From: Streptomyces sp. NRRL B-1140
GTDB lineage: Bacteria > Actinomycetota > Actinomycetes > Streptomycetales > Streptomycetaceae
Assembly (NCBI RefSeq): GCF_001280065.1
Contig: NZ_LGEA01000102.1
Coordinates: 62,001 to 126,000, forward strand
Length of the DNA stretch: 64,000 nt
Direction: 5' to 3'
Shown: positions 58,308 to 64,000 of the stretch, piece after piece
Layout of the letters: every line of letters starts with the position of its first letter
How positions within the stretch are numbered: position 1 is the stretch's first letter
Notes under the pieces: model-generated
Database searches by the model: none
The model's input: only the letters and a program-made list of their open reading frames with translations
What the model was told of the DNA's origin: nothing
Program-made: the position numbers and the translations under genes

Positions 58308-58440
58308 CCGAGTGCCTCCTGTATCTGTAGATCAGACCTTAACCCGGAGCGCTGCCGAAGGAGCCGACGGCCCTGGTCGGTGTCAGTGCGGTCGCGTACG
58401 GTGAAGGTCCCGCGAACGCCGTGCGACCCCTTCCACGACG

Positions 58441-58458
58441 TTCCGTGACATTCCGTGA
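58441..58458 (+). repeat. Direct repeat TTCCGTGA, possible operator
   Basis: TTCCGTGA occurs at 58441-58448 and 58451-58458, a 10-base period, in the 187-base divergent gap upstream of the esterase gene. A one-turn spacing suits an operator; no other evidence. Confidence 0.35.
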
Positions 58459-58494
58459 TCGTGCCAGTCCCTTCTCACGACCAGGAGGCCGAAG

Positions 58495-59292
58495 GTGCCG
58501 GTCCTCGCCGGAGCCGAGCCGTTCCACCACGAGGGCGGAGAGACCGCCGTCCTCCTCTGCCACGGCTTCACCGGATCACCGCAGTCGCTGCGCCCCTGGG
58601 CGGAGCACCTCGCCGAGCACGGCATGACCGTCTCCCTGCCGCTGCTGCCCGGGCACGGCACGCGCTGGGAGGACCTGCGGATCACCGGCTGGCAGGACTG
58701 GTACGCGGAGGTGGACCGGGAGCTGCGCCTGCTGTGCGAACGCCGCGAGACGGTTTTCGTGGCCGGTCTGTCGATGGGCGGCGCGCTGGCCCTGCGGCTG
58801 GCCGCGAAGCACGGCGACGCCGTCCGCGGTGTCATGGTCGTCAACCCCGCGAACAAGGTGCACGGCCTGGCCGCGCACGCCCTGCCGGTGGTGCGCCACC
58901 TCGTCCCCGCGACGAAGGGCATCGCCAGCGACATCGCCAAGCCGGACGGCAGGGAGCTCGGCTACGACCGGGTGCCGCTGCACGCGGCGCACTCGCTGCG
59001 GCAGTTCTTCCGGATCGTCGACGGCGAGCTGCCGCAGGTCACCCAGCCGGTGCTGCTGCTGCACAGCCCGCAGGACCACGTGGTGCCGCCCGCCGACTCC
59101 GCCCGCGTCCTCAGCCGCATCTCGTCGACGGACGTGAAAGAGGTCGTCCTGGAACAGAGCTACCACGTCGCCACGTTGGACCATGACGCGGACGTGATCC
59201 ACGAGGAGAGCCTCGCGTTCATCGACCGCATCGCGTCCGGCCTCGGCAAGGAGCCCGGGCTCGGCAAGGAAGGGACGACCGCAGGTGGCTGA
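58495..59292 (+). CDS. Alpha/beta-hydrolase (Est30-type carboxylesterase)
   Basis: 265 residues, GTG with AGGAGG upstream. Catalytic triad visible: Ser in VAGLSMGGALAL near residue 95, Asp in LLHSPQDHVVPP near residue 193, and His in LEQSYHVATLDHD near residue 222. LLCHGFTGSPQSL holds the oxyanion hole. Resembles Geobacillus Est30 monoacylglycerol/carboxylesterases. Cytoplasmic. It overlaps the next gene by 8 bases and is divergent from the acyltransferase, so a joint role in lipid turnover is possible (inference). Confidence 0.9.
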   Translation: MPVLAGAEPFHHEGGETAVLLCHGFTGSPQSLRPWAEHLAEHGMTVSLPLLPGHGTRWEDLRITGWQDWYAEVDRELRLLCERRETVFVAGLSMGGALALRLAAKHGDAVRGVMVVNPANKVHGLAAHALPVVRHLVPATKGIASDIAKPDGRELGYDRVPLHAAHSLRQFFRIVDGELPQVTQPVLLLHSPQDHVVPPADSARVLSRISSTDVKEVVLEQSYHVATLDHDADVIHEESLAFIDRIASGLGKEPGLGKEGTTAGG

Positions 59293-59920
59293 GCACGACT
59301 CCGACCGCGAGGGCCGGGAGCCGGACGACAAGGGCGTGCCCTTCGACGAGGAGGCCGCCTGGGCGGCGATCGTCGCCGGGTACGGCGAGGAGCCGCCGGA
59401 CCCGCCGGGCGCCAAGCCGTTCAAGCCCATCGAGGACCTGGCCCTGCCCGCGACCGGGACCAACGACGCCGTACTGGACGGCGACCGGGGCGACACGGCC
59501 GTGAAGTCCGGGGACGTCGTGAAGCCGGTCGAGCCGGAACAGGCCGAGCGGTCCGGCACCGGGGACGAGCCCGTGAAGCCCCTGGGCGGCTCGGTCTCCT
59601 TCGCGCCCGGCGTCGGCCCGCGTGACTACACCACACCCGAGCCCGCCGAGGACGACTTCGACGAGGACGACGAAGGCCACTTCGTGCCCCCGGAGCCGCC
59701 CCCGCTGCCCACCGCCGACCCCACCGCCAAGTTCGCCTGGCTCGGCGTGCTCGGCGGGCCGGTGCTGCTCCTGCTGGCCGTGCTGCTCGGCTGGGACATG
59801 ACCTGGTGGCTGGCCACGCTGGGGATCGGCGGGTTCCTCGGCGGGTTCGCGACGCTGGTGATGCGGATGCGCACGGACGACGAGGAGGACGACGACCCCG
59901 GGCGGGGCGCGGTCGTCTAG
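59285..59920 (+). CDS. Acidic protein with two C-terminal membrane helices
   Basis: 211 residues, GTG start overlapping the esterase stop. Residues 1-145 are acidic, Pro-rich and probably disordered (GVPFDEEAAWAAIVAGYGEEP near the start). Two membrane helices follow (WLGVLGGPVLLLLAVLLGW and WWLATLGIGGFLGGFATLVM) and an acidic tail. No enzymatic motif; function unknown. The arrangement suggests a membrane-anchored cytoplasmic scaffold. Convergent with the EEP gene; both stops lie in a tandem duplication. Confidence 0.82.
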   Translation: MAEHDSDREGREPDDKGVPFDEEAAWAAIVAGYGEEPPDPPGAKPFKPIEDLALPATGTNDAVLDGDRGDTAVKSGDVVKPVEPEQAERSGTGDEPVKPLGGSVSFAPGVGPRDYTTPEPAEDDFDEDDEGHFVPPEPPPLPTADPTAKFAWLGVLGGPVLLLLAVLLGWDMTWWLATLGIGGFLGGFATLVMRMRTDDEEDDDPGRGAVV

Positions 59921-59936
59921 GAGCGGTCGTCTAGGA
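59909..59936. repeat. 14-bp tandem duplication carrying both convergent stop codons
   Basis: Two identical units GCGGTCGTCTAGGA at 59909-59922 and 59923-59936. The TAG of the first ends the plus-strand gene; the CTA of the second is the TAG stop of the minus-strand gene. Confidence 0.92.
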
Positions 59937-60677
59937 GGACGGGACCCTGAGGGCGGCCAGGACCGGAAGGTGGTCCGTGGCCGCCCTCAGGTCTGCTTCG
60001 GACACCCCGGGCTGCCCGGTCGGCACACCGCAGCCCAGCACGTCGATGCCCTTCGTCGCGAAGATCGCGTCGATGCGCTGGTAGGGGTCGCTGGGCGTCC
60101 AGGTGTGCTCGCCGCCCCAGGGGGCCGCGGCACGGCAGTCGGTGAGGCCTTCGGCCAGCCGGCGGAAGGCCGGGCCGTCGGGGCGTTCGTTGAGGTCGCC
60201 GCCGGCGATCGCGTGTTCCACTCCCATGCCGGCGAGCCGGTCCAGGAGCATGCCGGACTGCTCGTAGCGCTCGTTCTTCTGCAAGGACAGGTGGCAGCTG
60301 AGGACGCCGAGGCGGGCGCCGGCGATGCGGACGACCGCGGTGGCGAAGCCGCGGCGGTGCAGGCCGGGGGTGGGGGGCAGGAGGATGTCCTCGGTGCGCT
60401 CGACGCTCGCCCGGAGCGAGCTGAGGACGGCCGGTCCGGTGGTGGTGGCGCCGCCGGTGACGATCACCAGGTCGGAGGCGAGGGCCAGGCGGGCGAGTTT
60501 CTTGCGCCAGCGGAAGAAGCGGGGTGCTTCCTGGATGAGGACGAGGTCGGGCTCGCACGCCCTGATGACGCGGGCCAGGGCGTCGGTGTCGTCGCGCATG
60601 GAGCGGATGTTGTAGCTGAGGACCCTGATGACCGCGGAACCGTCGGGTTCCGTACGGGAGTTGGGGAGCAGCGGCAT
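59931..60677 (-). CDS. Endonuclease/exonuclease/phosphatase-family protein
   Basis: 248 residues. EEP fold with IRVLSYNIRSMRDD (metal Asn), LVLIQEAPRFF (metal Glu), LGVLSCHLSLQ, HAIAGGDLNERPDGPAF (Asp and Asn), YQRIDAIFATKG, and TDHLPVLAALRV (Asp-His). All catalytic residues are present. The family hydrolyses phosphodiesters or phosphomonoesters in DNA, sugars or lipids; the substrate is not evident. There is no signal peptide. Its stop lies in the duplication shared with the convergent gene. Confidence 0.88.
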   Translation of the reverse strand: MPLLPNSRTEPDGSAVIRVLSYNIRSMRDDTDALARVIRACEPDLVLIQEAPRFFRWRKKLARLALASDLVIVTGGATTTGPAVLSSLRASVERTEDILLPPTPGLHRRGFATAVVRIAGARLGVLSCHLSLQKNERYEQSGMLLDRLAGMGVEHAIAGGDLNERPDGPAFRRLAEGLTDCRAAAPWGGEHTWTPSDPYQRIDAIFATKGIDVLGCGVPTGQPGVSEADLRAATDHLPVLAALRVPSS

Positions 60678-60736
60678 GTGATCAATTTACGCCCGACGGG
60701 GCGGGACGCGAGGTTGTGCGCGAGTACCCGTTGTGC

Positions 60737-60765
60737 GTGGCTCGTCGCGCAGTTCCCCGCGCCCC
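60737..60765 (+). repeat. Streptomyces-type dispersed repeat, copy 1
   Basis: 29-base element with core GTCGCGCAGTTC, matching the reverse complement of 63702-63730 at 26 of 29 positions by hand. The motif is familiar from intergenic regions of many Streptomyces genomes. It can fold through its GCGC ends. Confidence 0.75.
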
Positions 60766-60805
60766 TGAAGCGCGTCCCCCGGGGGCGTTCACATGAACGA
60801 GTCGT

Positions 60806-61759
60806 TTACATGATCGGGTCGGGTTCCCGTGCCAGGTCCGCCGCGCCGACCAGCCCCGCCTTGTTGCCCAGTTCCGCCGCGCGGACCTCGGCCACCGGGC
60901 GCCAGTTGCCGCCGACCAGCCAGCGCTTGTACGACTTGCGGATCGGGCCCAGGACCAGTTCTCCCTCGTCGGAGAGACCGCCGCCGACGATGAACGCGGA
61001 GGGGTCGAAGAGGGAGGCCAGGTCGGCGAGACCCGCGCCGACCCAGCGGGCCAGCTCGCGGTAGGAGTCGACGGCCACCCGGTCGCCCTGGCGGGCGGCC
61101 ATGGAGATGTGCTTGCCCTCGATGCCCTCGGGCGAGCCGTTGCCGAGGCCGAGGAGGGTCTCGGCGTTCTCGGGGGTGGCGTTGGCGCGCTGCTTGGCGT
61201 ACCGGACGAGGGCGCGGCCGGAGGCGTACTGCTCCCAGCAGCCCTGCGAGCCGCAGCCGCACAGCAGGCCGTCCGGCACCATGCGGATGTGGCCGAACTC
61301 GGCGGCCACGCCGAAGTGCCCGCGGCGCAGCTTGTTGCCGATGATGATGCCGCCGCCGAGGCCGGTGCCGAGGGTGATGCAGATGACGTTGCGGTGGCCC
61401 TTGCCGGCACCGAACTTGTACTCGCCCCACGCCGCGGCGTTCGCGTCGTTCTCCACGACCACCGGGAGGCCCACGCGGGCCTCGACCTTGTCCTTGAGCG
61501 GCTCGTTGCGCCAGTGGATGTTGGGCGCGAAGTAGACCTCGGAGCGCTGCCGGTTCACGTAGCCGGCGGCACCGATGCCCACGCCGACGATGTCGTGACC
61601 GACGCGTGCGCCGTCCACCGCCGAAGCGATGGCGTCCACGATGCCCTCAGCCGTGCCCGGGGTCGGCACCTTGTGGGTCGAGAGGATGTTGCCGTCCTCA
61701 TCGACCACGCCGGCCGCGATCTTCGTGCCGCCGATGTCGACGCCGATGGTGAGTCCCAT
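60806..61759 (-). CDS. glkA: ROK-family glucokinase
   Basis: 317 residues, GAGGGATT before the ATG. ATP site IGVDIGGTKIAAGVVDEDG at the N-terminus, VVENDANAAAWGEYKFGAGKG with the catalytic Asp, TLGTGLGGGIIIGNKL, and the zinc-binding ROK motif EFGHIRMVP...CGCGSQGCWEQY. It phosphorylates glucose; in Streptomyces GlkA is also central to carbon catabolite repression (established knowledge). It begins well separated from the upstream DUF5304-like gene. Confidence 0.97.
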   Translation of the reverse strand: MGLTIGVDIGGTKIAAGVVDEDGNILSTHKVPTPGTAEGIVDAIASAVDGARVGHDIVGVGIGAAGYVNRQRSEVYFAPNIHWRNEPLKDKVEARVGLPVVVENDANAAAWGEYKFGAGKGHRNVICITLGTGLGGGIIIGNKLRRGHFGVAAEFGHIRMVPDGLLCGCGSQGCWEQYASGRALVRYAKQRANATPENAETLLGLGNGSPEGIEGKHISMAARQGDRVAVDSYRELARWVGAGLADLASLFDPSAFIVGGGLSDEGELVLGPIRKSYKRWLVGGNWRPVAEVRAAELGNKAGLVGAADLAREPDPIM

Positions 61760-61892
61760 GAATCCCTCAGTTTCGGTCGAGCCCCGCTACGGCCAACGGT
61801 ACCCGAGGCATGCCGCCGGGTTCCTCGTCGTCCGCACGCTGGGCACCCCGGGAGGCCGTGCCGGGGCCGCCTTCCGGGCCGGGGCCGGGGAC

Positions 61893-62393
61893 TCAGTCCA
61901 GGTCGATGCGCTCCCCGGGGCCGGCGTCGTCACCGCCGTCCCGGCGCTCGCTCCCGTCACGGGGGTCGTGCCGGTCGTCGCGGCCGGTCCAGCGGCGTTC
62001 CTGGGCCTGGACGGCGGAGCGGTAGGCGGCGAGCAGTTCGTTCCCGGCCGCGGCCAGGTGGCCGAAGACGTCCGGGTTGCGCTCGATGACGGGTTCCACG
62101 GCGTCCTTGGCCTGCTGCACGACCTGTCGCACGGCCTGCTGGGCGGCGGGTCCGGCGACGGCGCCGAGCAGCGGGGACTGGACCCCGGACAGCTTCTCGG
62201 CGACGGCGTCGACGAGCTTCTTCAGTTCCTCGGCCGCGGGGCCGGGGGGCGTGCCGTACTCGGCTCGGCGGCGGTCCCTCTCCGCCTGGAGGTCCTCGGC
62301 GCACGCGGTCGCCCAGGCGTCGGCGTCGGTCGCCCGCACGTCGTCCGCGGCCCCTTCCCGGGCGGCGCCGGACGGAGGGAGGTCTTCGCTCAT
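61893..62393 (-). CDS. DUF5304-like protein
   Basis: 166 residues from ATG 62393 (AGGAG 6 bases upstream). Acidic N- and C-termini flank a helical core (AEELKKLVDAVAEKLSGVQ, AAQQAVRQVVQQAKDAVEPVIERNPDVFGHLAAAGNELLAAYRSAV). No membrane helix or catalytic motif. I recognise the pattern as the actinobacterial DUF5304 type but the family is uncharacterised. It follows the ArsA-like gene by 105 bases on the same strand. Confidence 0.75.
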   Translation of the reverse strand: MSEDLPPSGAAREGAADDVRATDADAWATACAEDLQAERDRRRAEYGTPPGPAAEELKKLVDAVAEKLSGVQSPLLGAVAGPAAQQAVRQVVQQAKDAVEPVIERNPDVFGHLAAAGNELLAAYRSAVQAQERRWTGRDDRHDPRDGSERRDGGDDAGPGERIDLD

Positions 62394-62498
62394 CACGGAC
62401 TCCTGACTACGGTTCGTCTTTACGACGTTACCCGAACGGGCGTACCGGGTTCACGGGCCGTGCCGGCCACTGCTGCGCCCCGTTCAGCCCGCTCTGTC

Positions 62499-63668
62499 TC
62501 ACCGGCCCTGCGGCCACAGCCGAGGGTCGGGCGCGAAGCGGATCCGCAGCTCGCCCTCGCGCAGGGCGGCCCCGTCGACGGTGCAGCGGCGCAGCACGGA
62601 GGGCAGCGGGACGATCCGGCGGAACCGCCCCGCCGTGACGACGAGTTCGTCGCCGCGCCGGACGAGGTCGAGTTCCTCGCGTATGGCGCCGGGCAGCGGG
62701 ATCCGCCAGACGAGCACGCCGTCCTCGCCGAGCCGGTCGGTCACGGGCCAGTCGGCGGCGGGGGCCGTCTGCCCGGTGCCGGGCACGGCGAGGGCGGTGA
62801 GGTCGTCGGCGCCGCGCGGGTCGCGCCCGAGGTGGGCGACGGTGCGGACGTCGTAGGTCTCCCGCCATTCCTCCAGTGTCTTGCGCTGCTGGGCGACCGG
62901 CCCGGCGAGCCAGGTGTCCGGGGACGCCTCGGGCAGCACGCGGTTGGCGACCACGACATCGGTGCGCAGACCGCGCAGGGCGAGTCCGAGGCGGGTGGCG
63001 CGCAGCGCCTCGGCACCGGCCGGGCCGGGCTCGGCGACCAGGCGCACGACGGTGCCGCGGTCGGCGACGACCGCTTCGACGGCGGCGAGTTCCAGGTCCA
63101 GGCGGGCCGCCGTCTCGTAGAGCCACTCGGCGGGCATGGGGACGCCGGCGAGGCGGCCCAGGACGGGGCGCAGGGCGCGGGCGGCCTGCCGCTCGGGCGG
63201 GAGGAGGCGGCGCAGGTAGCGGCGGAGTTCCTCGGGCAGGGCGAGCAGGGCGAGGGCCTGCGGGGCCGGGGGGAGGTCGACGACGACGGTGTCGTACTTA
63301 TCCGACAGCGCGGCGTCGCGCAGAGCACGCAGCCAGGTGAGTTCCTCGGCCCCGGGCAAGGGGGTGAGTTCGTCGGGGTCGAGGCGGGAGGCGCCGAGGA
63401 GGTCCAGAGCGGAGGAGGCGCGCTCCTGGAGGGCGACGAGGTCCTTGCGGAAGTCACCGGCGGGGTCGGGGCGCCAGGCGGCGAGGCGGGGTGCGGCCTC
63501 CACCCTCCTCGCTCCCGTGGGCACGCCCAAGGCGGCACCGAGGGTGTCGGTGCGGTCGGTGCCGAGGACGAGGGTGCGATCGCCCTCGGCCGCCGCGGCC
63601 AGGGCGGTCGCGGCCGCGAGGGTGGTACGACCGCTGCCGCCGGGGCCGGTGATCAGGATGGTGCGCAT
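62499..63668 (-). CDS. ArsA/GET3-like ATPase with Arg in the P-loop
   Basis: 389 residues from ATG 63668; the Shine-Dalgarno is weak. The N-terminus ILITGPGGSGRTTLAAATAL is an ArsA-type deviant P-loop but with Arg in place of the usual second Lys. Switch and A-loop regions are less clear; VVVDLPPAPQALALLALP resembles switch II, and VVANRVLPEA fits the ArsA family. A beta-rich C-terminal domain (VLVWRIPLPGAIREELDLVRRGDELVVTAG) is typical of the actinobacterial members. Role unknown; upstream is an SRPBCC protein. Confidence 0.82.
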   Translation of the reverse strand: MRTILITGPGGSGRTTLAAATALAAAAEGDRTLVLGTDRTDTLGAALGVPTGARRVEAAPRLAAWRPDPAGDFRKDLVALQERASSALDLLGASRLDPDELTPLPGAEELTWLRALRDAALSDKYDTVVVDLPPAPQALALLALPEELRRYLRRLLPPERQAARALRPVLGRLAGVPMPAEWLYETAARLDLELAAVEAVVADRGTVVRLVAEPGPAGAEALRATRLGLALRGLRTDVVVANRVLPEASPDTWLAGPVAQQRKTLEEWRETYDVRTVAHLGRDPRGADDLTALAVPGTGQTAPAADWPVTDRLGEDGVLVWRIPLPGAIREELDLVRRGDELVVTAGRFRRIVPLPSVLRRCTVDGAALREGELRIRFAPDPRLWPQGR

Positions 63669-63701
63669 GAGATCGAACGGTACCCGGGTGCGGCAGACCT
63701 G

Positions 63702-63730
63702 GGGGCGCGGAGAACTGCGCGACCAGCCGC
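63702..63730 (-). repeat. Streptomyces-type dispersed repeat, copy 2
   Basis: Inverted relative to 60737-60765 and differing at three positions. It lies in the 93-base gap between the SRPBCC and ArsA-like genes. Confidence 0.75.
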
Positions 63731-63761
63731 CGCGCGCCGGCACCCGGCCGACGGCCGGCGA

Positions 63762-64000
63762 TCAGGCAGACTCGACCCTCTTCTTCAGCCCCGCCAGCGC
63801 CCGGTCGATGATGACCTTCTCCGCCTTGCGCTTGATCATGCCGAGCATGGGGATCTTGACGTCCACGGTCAGCAGGTAGGTGACCTCCGTGCCGCCGGTG
63901 CCGGACGGCTTGAGGATGTACGAGCCGTCCAGGGAACGCAGCATCTGGGACTTCACCAGGGTCCAGGACACCTCGTTCTCGCCGGTCCAGGTGTATCCGA
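63762..64000 (-). CDS. SRPBCC-superfamily protein, 5' end cut by window
   Basis: The last ~79 codons are visible. Beta-helix-grip pattern: WTGENEVSWTLVKSQMLRSLDGSYIL, TEVTYLLTVDVKIPMLGMIKRKAEKVIIDRAL, ending in the long C-terminal helix LAGLKKRVESA. This matches polyketide-cyclase/dehydrase-like (START-like) proteins that bind hydrophobic ligands. It lies 93 bases upstream of the ArsA-like ATPase on the same strand, a pairing common in actinobacteria. Ligand unknown. Confidence 0.85.
   Translation of the reverse strand, partial: GYTWTGENEVSWTLVKSQMLRSLDGSYILKPSGTGGTEVTYLLTVDVKIPMLGMIKRKAEKVIIDRALAGLKKRVESA

Overview
The window is chromosomal DNA from a high-GC actinomycete, almost certainly a Streptomyces. 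The evidence is the GC-biased third codon positions, frequent GTG and some TTG starts, 4-base ATGA/GTGA gene overlaps, a division and cell-wall cluster led by rsmH and followed by ftsZ-ylmD-yggS-sepF-yggT-divIVA, a translational ileS T-box, a ROK glucokinase, a fused anthranilate synthase, and a type of GC-rich dispersed repeat common in Streptomyces intergenic DNA. From memory the gene order resembles the S. coelicolor core region around ftsZ and glkA; no alignment was run. I see no insertion sequence, prophage, CRISPR array, tRNA or rRNA.

Layout. 1-3124 (mostly minus): an RluD-type pseudouridine synthase cut by the window edge, lspA, and a DksA/TraR zinc-finger protein with a very long Lys/Ala-rich N-terminal tail. 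3125-6576 (plus): T-box leader and ileS. 6594-24783 (minus): the division and wall cluster, read from a promoter near 24770 through rsmH, ftsL, ftsI, murE, murF, mraY, murD, ftsW, murG, ftsQ, ftsZ, ylmD, yggS, sepF, yggT and divIVA, ending in a stem-loop terminator. Many of these genes overlap or nearly touch, so translational coupling is likely. 24920-30764 (plus): a beta-carbonic-anhydrase-like gene, then a moxR / DUF58 / transglutaminase operon. 30804-33038 (minus): DUF3040 membrane protein, methyltransferase, HEPN-like protein. 33141-36776 (plus): degenerate ABC ATPase, YhgE/Pip-type membrane protein and a TetR regulator behind a promoter whose start point overlaps a palindromic operator.

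36777-46186: a gene-poor stretch with eight regularly spaced C-runs, a phytoene-desaturase-like flavoprotein, a membrane protein with a Tyr/Gly/Gln-rich prion-like tail, metF, thiE, a small DNA-binding protein, a ferredoxin-reductase-type flavoprotein, a small hypothetical protein, and thiO-thiS-thiG behind a TPP riboswitch. 46305-54414: PASTA kinase, endonuclease-IV-like protein, molybdopterin oxidoreductase, bacterioferritin and its ferredoxin partner (with an iron box), class II DAHP synthase, and a fused anthranilate synthase behind an 18-residue leader peptide with three consecutive Trp codons and an attenuator hairpin. 54432-64000: a phosphofructokinase with PPi-type active-site residues, a two-component system, a PlsC acyltransferase, an esterase, a small membrane protein, an EEP nuclease/phosphatase, glucokinase, a DUF5304-like protein, an ArsA-like ATPase and the end of an SRPBCC protein.

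The gene content is mostly conserved core. The interest lies in regulation: T-box, TPP riboswitch, Trp attenuator, iron box, TetR operator, leaderless candidates, and four exact or near-exact microduplications in or beside intergenic DNA, two of which carry stop codons or a ribosome-binding site. No gene set here looked to me like a wholly undescribed system; the closest are the TetR/degenerate-ATPase/YhgE operon and the prion-like membrane protein.
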